DNA of 5,814 nucleotides, taken from positions 1-5,814 of the forward strand of contig USHS01000097.1 of the NCBI GenBank assembly GCA_900554585.1, given 5' to 3'. The stretch is from an uncultured Collinsella sp. (GTDB lineage Bacteria > Actinomycetota > Coriobacteriia > Coriobacteriales > Coriobacteriaceae). Every line of letters begins with the position of its first letter. Positions within the stretch are counted from its first letter, which is position 1. The notes under the pieces were generated by a model. That model saw only the letters and a program-made list of their open reading frames with translations. It ran no database searches and had not been told where the DNA came from. A program made the translations under genes and the position numbers. Shown here in pieces: positions 1 through 5,780 of the stretch.

Positions 1-1200
1 GTAATAGCCACGGCGACGACCCGCCTCGGTAAAGCCCAGAGCGGCATAGAGTGCAATTGCGGCCTCGTTGCCGTCCTCAACCTCAAGCGAAGCCGTGGTG
101 CAGCCGAGCATCTGCGCGTCATAGCTCACGTGCGACAGCAGCTTGCGGGCGATGCCCTCGCGGCGATGCGCCGGATCGACGGCAACGTCCATAATCTGCA
201 CGTCCCCGTCGACGACCATACCGCCGGCAAGACCCAGCAGACAGCCGTCGTCGTGCGCCACCCACCAGCTACGCGGCGCGGCAACGTCCTCGCCCAGCTC
301 GGACAGGAACATGCCCGGCGTCCACGCCTCGTGTCCGGCGCCTTCAAAGCAGGCGGTCTCCAGTGCGCTCGCGCCCTCGGCATCCGCCGCGCCCATGGGG
401 CGGAATTGCAGATGGCGTCCGGCAAGCTCGTCGGCAACACCTGTCACCTCACTCTGCGCGCTCTCGGCAAGGCCCAGACGCTTGCGCTCGTTTTCCTCGG
501 CGTCCGAAAGGCGCGTATAGATCGGCAAGACGCGAGCCGGATCGCCATCGCCTGCGGCGTGCGCCATCAGCAGGCCCTCGCCCGAGGGCCACCACAGGTC
601 TCGCTCCACGCAGCGCGCCGTCTCATCCTCGCCCAGCAGTTTGCCATAACGCACGAGACCGTCACCAGTTAACTGAACCTGATCCCAGTCCGCGGTCTGG
701 CGCCACTCATCAAGCGCCACGGCGGCCTTGACCACGCGCTCGCGCTCAAACAGACGCTCGGGGCCCTCATCCCCCAGCACATACAGCGCCGGGTACACCT
801 CGCCGCGCATGGCATCGGCAAGAACACCAAGCTTGCCGCGTACGCCGGCCTTCCATGCTGTCCAGGCGCAAGCGTCAAGTGTCGACACGCCCAGCAACGG
901 CACGTTGGCACCGCGTGCCAGACCCTTTGCGGTGGAGATGCCGATACGCACGCCCGTAAACGAACCCGGGCCGCGGCCGACCACATAACAGCCGACATCG
1001 CTGCGATCCAGGCCGGTCTGCTTCAGTAGGCCATCAACAGTATTCACGAGCTCAACGTTGGCATGACGGCGACACAGATGGTCCCCACTCACCAGCTTTT
1101 CCTCGCCTGTCTGCACATCAATCCAGCTTGCCGCGCAGGCAAGCATGTCGGTCGATGTGTCGAGCGCCACCACCAGCGCGTTGTCGTTATGCAAGCTCAT
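1..1200 (-). CDS. tsaB-rimI: TsaB-RimI fusion protein (t6A37 synthesis subunit joined to ribosomal S18 alanine N-acetyltransferase), 3' end cut by window edge
   Basis: This is an uninterrupted reading frame of 400 codons, from an ATG at 1200 to the window edge with no stop. Residues 1 to about 240 match TsaB, the partner that dimerises with TsaD to make N6-threonylcarbamoyladenosine at tRNA position 37. Visible signs are VALDTST near 11-17, GRGPGSFTGVRIG at 75-87, DAMRGEVY at 129-136 and the family-typical end PIYTRLSDAEENERKR at 226-241. After a short linker, residues 263-400 form a GNAT acetyltransferase of the RimI type, which acetylates the N-terminus of ribosomal protein S18. These include MDVAVDP at 337-343, the acetyl-CoA loop RREGIARKLL at 346-355 and LEVEDGNEAAIALYAALGF at 372-390, ending in the YY that usually lies near the RimI C-terminus. 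The start overlaps the end of tsaE by 14 nt and has only a weak Shine-Dalgarno (AAGG), so coupling to tsaE is likely. A TsaD domain or gene may follow outside the window. Confidence 0.93.
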   Translation of the reverse strand, partial: MSLHNDNALVVALDTSTDMLACAASWIDVQTGEEKLVSGDHLCRRHANVELVNTVDGLLKQTGLDRSDVGCYVVGRGPGSFTGVRIGISTAKGLARGANVPLLGVSTLDACAWTAWKAGVRGKLGVLADAMRGEVYPALYVLGDEGPERLFERERVVKAAVALDEWRQTADWDQVQLTGDGLVRYGKLLGEDETARCVERDLWWPSGEGLLMAHAAGDGDPARVLPIYTRLSDAEENERKRLGLAESAQSEVTGVADELAGRHLQFRPMGAADAEGASALETACFEGAGHEAWTPGMFLSELGEDVAAPRSWWVAHDDGCLLGLAGGMVVDGDVQIMDVAVDPAHRREGIARKLLSHVSYDAQMLGCTTASLEVEDGNEAAIALYAALGFTEAGRRRGYY

Positions 1201-1693
1201 CTTGTACAGCCTTATCTATCAAATGGGAAAGCTCATCCGCGCGCTCGCCGTGTGCCTCGAGCGTTATCGTTCGCACGTCGCTGTCGTCCTCATCGCGCTT
1301 AAGCGTCACCGAAAGATACTCATCTGTCAGTTCATCCTGAAACTGCTCGCCCCATTCCAGCAGGCAAACACCCTCATAGCCCAGCACGTCAAAAATGCCC
1401 GTATCCTCAAGCTCGTAGGCATGCTCCAGGCGGTACAGATCAAAATGGAACAGCGGAATACGCCCTTGGTCATGAACGGCCATGAGTGCGAACGTAGGGC
1501 TCGTGACCATATGCTCATCGCCCAGAGCGCGCGAAACGCCCTTGGTAAAGTGGGTTTTGCCCACCCCGAGGCCGCCGGTCAAAATCAGCACATCGCCATC
1601 TTCTAGACACGGTGCGACCAGCTCGCCAAAATGCTCCGTATCGGCAGTACGAGCCGTTCTATAGGTACCTACCCCCAGGCGCTCCAGGGACAT
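1187..1693 (-). CDS. tsaE: tRNA threonylcarbamoyladenosine biosynthesis ATPase TsaE
   Basis: This 168-residue protein, a normal length for the family, is the P-loop ATPase that works with the TsaB-TsaD complex during t6A37 synthesis in the cytoplasm. The Walker A loop GGLGVGKT lies at 40-47, with K46 and T47 as expected nucleotide-binding residues. The family signatures TSPTF (64-68), HFDLYRLE (83-90) and LLEWGEQF (111-118) all follow in the right order. The ATG is preceded by a clear AAGGAG at 1699-1704 with a 5-nt spacer. The gene starts 12 nt after the udg4 stop, and its TAA lies inside the first codons of tsaB-rimI, giving a 14-nt overlap in another frame. Having tsaE directly before tsaB is a common bacterial order and supports the assignment. 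Nothing essential appears to be missing. Confidence 0.96.
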   Translation of the reverse strand: MSLERLGVGTYRTARTADTEHFGELVAPCLEDGDVLILTGGLGVGKTHFTKGVSRALGDEHMVTSPTFALMAVHDQGRIPLFHFDLYRLEHAYELEDTGIFDVLGYEGVCLLEWGEQFQDELTDEYLSVTLKRDEDDSDVRTITLEAHGERADELSHLIDKAVQDELA

Positions 1694-1698
1694 ATATG

Positions 1699-1704
1699 CT
1701 CCTT
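1699..1704 (-). promoter_or_regulatory. Ribosome binding site of tsaE
   Basis: On the minus strand the sequence reads AAGGAG, followed by CATAT and the ATG at 1693. It sits in the 12-nt gap just after the udg4 stop. It fixes the tsaE start. Confidence 0.8.
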
Positions 1705-1705
1705 A

Positions 1706-2326
1706 TTATTCCGAGGCGGTCTCCGGCGCGGGGTGCCGCTCCAGATAGTCGCCCAGCATCTTAAAGTCTTCCTCCAGCAACTCCTGCCACGCCGGATTGC
1801 GCAGCGCCGCCGCAGGATGAAACGTCGGCATCACCACAAAGTGGCCCATCTGATGGAACCTGCCGCGCAGCTTGGTAATGCCGATCTCGGTCTTGAGCAC
1901 AAAGTGCGTTGCGGGGTTACCGAGCGTCACGATGATATCGGGCCAGATGCTTCGAATCTGCTCGCGCAAAAACGGTGAGCAAGCCAGCACTTCCTCGGGA
2001 CGCGGATTGCGGTTTCCCGGCGGACGGCACTTAAGCACGTTGGCGATATAGACGTCCTCGCGCTTAAGACCTGCCAGGGACAAAATGCCGTTGAGGTCTT
2101 CACCCGCCGCCCCCACAAAGGGTTCGCCCTGCAAATCCTCGTTGCGACCCGGTGCTTCACCAATAAACATGACGCGGGCGCGGGGATTTCCCACACCAAA
2201 CACGATATTGTGACGCGACTGGTAGAGCTGGCAGAGGTGACAATCGCCCAGAACAGCCTCAATCTCCTCGAGTGCGACCTCACGTGGCGCCTGATGGGTA
2301 TGGCCGGGGATGTGCATGACGCCCAT
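1706..2326 (-). CDS. Family 4 uracil-DNA glycosylase with 4Fe-4S cluster
   Basis: This 206-residue protein resembles bacterial and archaeal family 4 uracil-DNA glycosylases (UDGa/Udg4, related to phage polymerase N-terminal domains). They remove uracil from DNA to start base-excision repair. Four cysteines fit the iron-sulfur pattern: C29 and C32 (CHLC), C100 (in VLKCRPPGNRNP) and C116 (LACSPFLREQI), with 15 residues between the last two. The first active-site motif, GEAPGRNED, is at 56-64 and is followed by GEPFVGAAGEDLN. The second, HPAAALRNP, is at 170-178. The start at 2326 is favoured over the Met at residue 4, because TAGGAG lies 5 nt before it and overlaps the alr stop. The reading frame begins 8 nt after alr. 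DNA repair is not an obvious partner of its neighbours, so co-transcription may reflect housekeeping growth expression rather than a shared pathway. The family is clear; the exact substrate range cannot be read from sequence. Confidence 0.93.
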   Translation of the reverse strand: MGVMHIPGHTHQAPREVALEEIEAVLGDCHLCQLYQSRHNIVFGVGNPRARVMFIGEAPGRNEDLQGEPFVGAAGEDLNGILSLAGLKREDVYIANVLKCRPPGNRNPRPEEVLACSPFLREQIRSIWPDIIVTLGNPATHFVLKTEIGITKLRGRFHQMGHFVVMPTFHPAAALRNPAWQELLEEDFKMLGDYLERHPAPETASE

Positions 2327-2331
2327 AGCGG

Positions 2332-2337
2332 CTCCTA
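2332..2337 (-). promoter_or_regulatory. Ribosome binding site of the uracil-DNA glycosylase gene, overlapping the alr stop
   Basis: The minus strand reads TAGGAG, in which TAG is the alr stop codon. Five bases then separate it from the ATG at 2326. Ribosomes finishing alr would sit on this site, which suggests translational coupling. It also decides between the two nearby Met codons (residues 1 and 4) in favour of the first. Confidence 0.75.
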
Positions 2338-3480
2338 CACGTAGACCTTGTCGAGACGCATGCCAAAGCCGCAGGCGACCTCGTAGTTAATCGTTCCGCG
2401 CAGTCGGGCCATCTCGTCCATAGTGATCTCGGCATCGCCATCGCGGCCGACAATAATCATCTCGTCACCATACTCGGCCTCAGGAATCTCGTGTGCCGGG
2501 TTGGACTGAATGGCGACCATAAACTGATCCATGCAGATATTGCCAACCTGACGCACGCGCTCGCCGCGATACAGCACATCCATACGATTGGAAAGCGTAC
2601 GCGATAGGCCGTCGGCATAACCGATCGGCAGCGTGCAGATCTGAACGCGCGTACGCGGTACGCGGTAGGTAAAACCGTAGCCCACGCCCTCGCCCATCGC
2701 AGGGTGCGCCACGCGCGTCACGCGCGCATGAACGCTCATAACGGGATCGAGCTGCATCACACGGCTACTCAGCTCGCACGGCTGCATGCCATACAAGCCA
2801 ACGCCGGCGCGAATCATATCAAAATGCATCGAGGGGTCGAGCATCGAGGACGGCGTGTTGGCGCAATGCACGATACCGCACTCAAAACCCGCATCCTTAA
2901 TGGCCTGAACGGCCTCGGTAAAGCGCTGGCACTGCAGCTTGTAGTCCCAGCCCGAAGGTTCATCGGCCGTGGCGAAGTGCGTAAATACGCCGTCGCACTG
3001 AATACCGCGATGGAAATCAATACCGCGGACAAAGTCGAGCACCTGCGTGTAATGTACGCCGATGCGGTTCATGCCCGTCTCGATGGCGAGATGATACTTG
3101 CCCACCTTGCCCGCCGCGACGGCGCACTCGCCATACGCAAGAGCAAAGTCGGACGTATAGACCGAGGGCATGATATCGAACTCGAGCAACGTCGGAATGG
3201 CCTCGATAGGCGGCTCGCTTAGGATAAGGACGGGTTTCGTAATCCCGCCCTGTCGGAGCTCAACGCCCTCGTTAACCGTCGCCACGGCAAACATGTCGGC
3301 GCCGGCCGAATACATAATCTTGGCGCACTCAACAGCTCCATGACCATAAGCGTCGGCTTTAACCACGCAGCACAGGCGCTGACGCGGATTCAGCAAATTC
3401 TTATAGGCCCTCGTGTTGCGGCGAAGCGCCCCGCGGTCGATCTCGACCCAGGACCAACGCGTCAAATCGGCTTTATTCAT
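2335..3480 (-). CDS. alr: Alanine racemase (PLP-dependent, fold type III)
   Basis: This 381-residue protein converts L-alanine to D-alanine for peptidoglycan; its length is typical. The PLP lysine is K41 in VVKADAYGHG (39-48). The opposite catalytic base is Y268 in GVGYGFTY (265-272). Other family blocks are ETGMNRIG (134-141, with R139), HFATADEP (168-175), RAGVGLYG (224-231), LPIGYADGL (284-292) and GNICMDQ (313-319). One oddity is residue 132 in the HLAIETGMNR stretch. It is alanine where many alanine racemases, including the well-studied Geobacillus enzyme (K129), have a carbamylated lysine that positions the arginine next to PLP. The start is fixed by an in-frame TGA a few codons upstream, and lies 2 nt after the nnr stop with only a weak Shine-Dalgarno, so reinitiation is likely. 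The family is certain; whether this is the main cell-wall racemase is inferred from context. Confidence 0.97.
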   Translation of the reverse strand: MNKADLTRWSWVEIDRGALRRNTRAYKNLLNPRQRLCCVVKADAYGHGAVECAKIMYSAGADMFAVATVNEGVELRQGGITKPVLILSEPPIEAIPTLLEFDIMPSVYTSDFALAYGECAVAAGKVGKYHLAIETGMNRIGVHYTQVLDFVRGIDFHRGIQCDGVFTHFATADEPSGWDYKLQCQRFTEAVQAIKDAGFECGIVHCANTPSSMLDPSMHFDMIRAGVGLYGMQPCELSSRVMQLDPVMSVHARVTRVAHPAMGEGVGYGFTYRVPRTRVQICTLPIGYADGLSRTLSNRMDVLYRGERVRQVGNICMDQFMVAIQSNPAHEIPEAEYGDEMIIVGRDGDAEITMDEMARLRGTINYEVACGFGMRLDKVYV

Positions 3481-3482
3481 AA

Positions 3483-5099
3483 TTAGTCATCCGACCCTTC
3501 GTCCGTGATTCCCAGATCATCGAGCGCATCCTTTGCCGCCAACTCCATGGCGGGACCGATCAAGTCGATAAGATCGGTCGCGATAACGCTCTTCTCGCCA
3601 AACTCCGTCGCCGCGGCAAAACCGGCATAGCTATGAAGCGCGACGGCATACGAGTACAGCAGCTCCCAGCGGTCCATCTCGTCGCGCATGGTGGCTAGCG
3701 TGCCGGCCAGAATACCCGCAAGAACGTCACCCGAGCCAGCGGTCGCCAACGACGCCGGGCCCGAGAGCGGCAGTAGCACGCGCTCGACACCGCAAATGGC
3801 CGTCGTCGGGCCCTTAGCGATAACAACGAGGTTATCGGAACCGGCGGCCCAGACAACCTTTTGCGCAGCAGCGATCGCGGTGCCAAGGTCATTGACCTCA
3901 TCGCCGGCAACAAGACGTGAAAGCTCGCGATAATGCGGCGTCATGACGAGCGGCTGCTCGCGACGATACATCTCGGGATTGCTGTCGATGCCATCGATTG
4001 CAATCTTGGCAAGGCAGTTGAGGGCATCGGCATCCAAGATAAGCGGCACGTCGAGCTCAAGCAGACCCGAAACCACCTGCATGGCACCGGCAGACGTCGT
4101 CATGCCGGGACCACACAACACGCAGCTATATTTCTTGGCAATCTCACATACCGTCATGCGCGCTGCGGCGCCAAAAGATCCGCGGGAATCAGATGGAATA
4201 GCAAAGACCGGAATCGAGGGAAGTGCCATGCGGATAAGGTTGGCACACGCATCCGGCGTCGCGACCGCCACATAGCCGGCACCTGCGCGGGCAGCGGACT
4301 TGGCAGCCATAATGGCGGCGCCAGGGTACTGTGCCGATCCGGCAACAATGAGCACCGAGCCGCGCGAGTACTTATCGATATTCGTGGGCAGCGGAGCAAA
4401 GTAGTCCACAAGGTCGCCGGGTTCCACAATCTCGGCAGCATGGTCGACATCGTCAATGACCTCATCAAGGCGGTCATACAGACCACCGCAGACCAGATCG
4501 CCTGCATATTCGGGACCGTCAGCGCTGTATAAGCCGATCTTGGGAGCAATCATCGTCACCGTACGCTCGGCACGAATGCAGTCGTCATCCACAACGCCCG
4601 TCTCGGCATTCAGGCCCGAGGGAACATCGATGGAGACAACGCGGTCGGCATTTTCATTGACCGTAGGAATCCAGATTGAAAACGGCGCACGAAGATCACC
4701 GTGAAAACCAGTACCAAAAATGGCATCGACTACAACATCAGCCTTATCGATCAGCACCTCAAGCTCATCGCGAGAGGGGCCGACACACACGTGCACGTCG
4801 CGACCAGCAGTGCGACGGGCGACATGACGAGCGAGAGCGGCAGGGATCTCATCCGGCTCAACCGGAGAGACGATATCTACATCAACGCCCTTATGCGTCA
4901 GAATGTCAGCGGCAACCCAGCCATCTCCGCCATTGTTGCCAAAACCGACCAATACAAGAACGCGATCGGGGTTGAGCTTTAAAATCTCGTTGGCAGCAAA
5001 TTCGCCCGCCAACTCCATGAGTTCGGCCTTCGAGGTACCCTCACGCTCGATAATATCTTCGAGGCGAACGACTTCCTCGGTACTCAAAACCGGTTTCAT
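3483..5099 (-). CDS. nnr: Bifunctional NAD(P)H-hydrate repair enzyme: epimerase (NnrE) plus ADP/ATP-dependent dehydratase (NnrD)
   Basis: This 538-residue two-domain protein repairs hydrated NADH/NADPH. The N-terminal domain (about 1-215) is the epimerase that interconverts the R and S hydrates. It shows MELAG (28-32), GFGNNGGDG (52-60), VVDAIFGTG (123-131, with the conserved acidic D125) and SIDVPSGLNAETG (156-168). The C-terminal domain (about 230-525) is a ribokinase-like dehydratase that restores the nucleotide using ADP or ATP. It shows KYSRGSVLIVAGS (243-255), AAKSAARAGAGYV (265-277), GPGM (330-333), LILDADALN (353-361), TPHYREL (387-393), KGPTT (429-433) and AGSGDVLAG (454-462), with D458 the probable catalytic aspartate. 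Both halves look intact. Domain order and length match the common bacterial fusion (YjeF/Nnr, YjeF_N plus carbohydrate-kinase-like). Its ATG directly abuts the acpS stop, and a GGAG with a 5-nt spacer lies within the acpS end. The acidic tail (528-538) has no recognised role. Confidence 0.96.
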   Translation of the reverse strand: MKPVLSTEEVVRLEDIIEREGTSKAELMELAGEFAANEILKLNPDRVLVLVGFGNNGGDGWVAADILTHKGVDVDIVSPVEPDEIPAALARHVARRTAGRDVHVCVGPSRDELEVLIDKADVVVDAIFGTGFHGDLRAPFSIWIPTVNENADRVVSIDVPSGLNAETGVVDDDCIRAERTVTMIAPKIGLYSADGPEYAGDLVCGGLYDRLDEVIDDVDHAAEIVEPGDLVDYFAPLPTNIDKYSRGSVLIVAGSAQYPGAAIMAAKSAARAGAGYVAVATPDACANLIRMALPSIPVFAIPSDSRGSFGAAARMTVCEIAKKYSCVLCGPGMTTSAGAMQVVSGLLELDVPLILDADALNCLAKIAIDGIDSNPEMYRREQPLVMTPHYRELSRLVAGDEVNDLGTAIAAAQKVVWAAGSDNLVVIAKGPTTAICGVERVLLPLSGPASLATAGSGDVLAGILAGTLATMRDEMDRWELLYSYAVALHSYAGFAAATEFGEKSVIATDLIDLIGPAMELAAKDALDDLGITDEGSDD

Positions 5100-5639
5100 C
5101 TATGCTCCTAGCGCATCTTGCGGATCATCATCCAGATGTTCCGACAAAGCAGATTGTTGCAGCTGTTCGAGCTCGTCTAAGACAGAACGAGCCTCTTTAA
5201 ATGTCTGAGCAACGCGCTCCTTCGTGCTCACCTTTTCTTCCTTGGGTTTAGGTCGAGCATCCTCGGTGATCGCAATGGCATTAGCGACAGCCAGGTCACC
5301 CGTCAGAGTAATAGCAAGAGCGACCTCGACAACACCCAATTCCCGGGCGATTTCAAGAGCACGGCCCGAAAGCAGCGCTTTTGGCTTGCCGAGCTTATCG
5401 CGCGTTACGGAAACGTCTTTACGGCCAACGCCCTGGCTAAAACCCGTACCAAGCGCCTTAAGCACCGCCTCGCGAGAAGCAAAGCGACTGGCATAATGCG
5501 CGGCAGGACGAGACGAGGCATCGCAATACGCACGCTCTTCATCGGTAAACACACGCCGGGCAAACGCAGGCGTCTTCTCAAGGATTGATTTCATTCGGGA
5601 AATCTCGACGATATCAACGCCGATTCCGGCTTCGGCCAT
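5100..5639 (-). CDS. acpS: Holo-[acyl-carrier-protein] synthase with extra C-terminal tail
   Basis: AcpS transfers 4'-phosphopantetheine from CoA to acyl carrier protein. I chose the ATG at 5639 (179 residues) rather than the upstream ATG at 5651, because the codons after the latter are themselves the ribosome binding site GGAGGTGAT. From the chosen start, GIGVDIVEI at 5-13 carries the metal ligand D9. FTDEERAYC is at 31-39, SRFASREAVLKALGTGF at 51-67 carries the metal ligand E57, and DKLGKPK is at 81-87. The catalytic core ends near residue 126 (AVANAIAITED), where most AcpS proteins stop. About 50 further residues follow: a charged linker with PKPKEEK, then a predicted helix (about 138-165) and an acidic end. 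Near 110-117 the loop ITLTGDLA looks about two residues shorter than usual and lacks the His often seen there, though E. coli AcpS also lacks that His. It is first gene after the promoter. Confidence 0.95.
   Translation of the reverse strand: MAEAGIGVDIVEISRMKSILEKTPAFARRVFTDEERAYCDASSRPAAHYASRFASREAVLKALGTGFSQGVGRKDVSVTRDKLGKPKALLSGRALEIARELGVVEVALAITLTGDLAVANAIAITEDARPKPKEEKVSTKERVAQTFKEARSVLDELEQLQQSALSEHLDDDPQDALGA
5105..5110 (-). promoter_or_regulatory. Ribosome binding site of nnr inside the acpS end
   Basis: The minus strand reads TAGGAG, then CATAG and the ATG at 5099. The site lies within the last codons of acpS, and the acpS TAG immediately precedes the nnr ATG. This fits translational coupling. 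The same GGAGCATA core also precedes tsaE. Confidence 0.75.
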
Positions 5640-5640
5640 A

Positions 5641-5649
5641 ATCACCTCC
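5641..5649 (-). promoter_or_regulatory. Strong ribosome binding site that sets the acpS start
   Basis: The minus strand reads GGAGGTGAT, near-perfectly complementary to the 16S rRNA 3' end. GGAGG stands 5 nt from the ATG at 5639. The more upstream in-frame ATG at 5651 would leave this site inside the coding region and has no comparable site of its own, so the downstream start is preferred. Confidence 0.85.
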
Positions 5650-5668
5650 ATGCTGCACAGACTAAGAT

Positions 5669-5698
5669 ATTGTAGCCCGTTCGCAGAAGATGCGACAA
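5669..5698 (-). promoter_or_regulatory. Predicted sigma70-type promoter of the operon
   Basis: Reading the minus strand, a -35-like TTGTCG (5693-5698, 4 of 6 consensus bases) and a -10-like TACAAT (5669-5674, 5 of 6) are separated by 18 nt. Transcription would begin near 5662-5663, leaving a leader of about 23 nt before the acpS start. It lies between the upstream terminator and the first gene, where a promoter is needed. The -10 is good and the -35 is weak. A TTGACC further upstream is 29 nt from the -10, too far to serve. This is a sequence prediction only. Confidence 0.6.
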
Positions 5699-5748
5699 AC
5701 GAGGGTCAAAAACACAGCGACAATGGAGTGATGGCCCCTTTTTAACGC

Positions 5749-5780
5749 AAAAAAGGGGGAGGCCGCGAGGCCTCCCCCTT
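5749..5780 (-). terminator. Intrinsic terminator of the gene upstream of the operon
   Basis: A perfect 12-bp stem (5753-5764 with 5769-5780) closes a 4-base loop (5765-5768). On the minus strand it is followed by a run of six T (5749-5754, the last two overlapping the stem's A/T pairs). The very GC-rich stem and T tract have the classic rho-independent form. The T run lies on the minus-strand side only, so it ends a unit transcribed in the same direction as the operon, whose gene lies beyond the right edge. Confidence 0.9.

Noticed and set aside
130..672. A 180-codon plus-strand open frame opposite tsaB-rimI
   Set aside because: It is antisense to a gene with clear TsaB and RimI motifs, its translation is Arg/Ala/His-rich low-complexity with no recognisable domain, and long antisense frames are expected in GC-rich DNA.
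2704..3222. A 172-codon plus-strand open frame opposite alr
   Set aside because: It mirrors the codon pattern of alr, has no recognisable motif, and I see no promoter or ribosome binding site for it.
3933..4532. A 199-codon plus-strand open frame opposite nnr
   Set aside because: It is antisense to the intact dehydratase domain, and the His/Arg/Gly-rich translation looks like a shadow frame.
5640..5651. Upstream in-frame ATG at 5651 as the acpS start
   Set aside because: Its first codons are the GGAGGTGAT ribosome binding site for the ATG at 5639, and AcpS normally begins only a few residues before GxGxDIVEI.
5753..5780. The terminator hairpin acting for a plus-strand transcript as well
   Set aside because: No T run follows the stem on the plus strand (CCACATT instead), and no plus-strand gene is present in the window.
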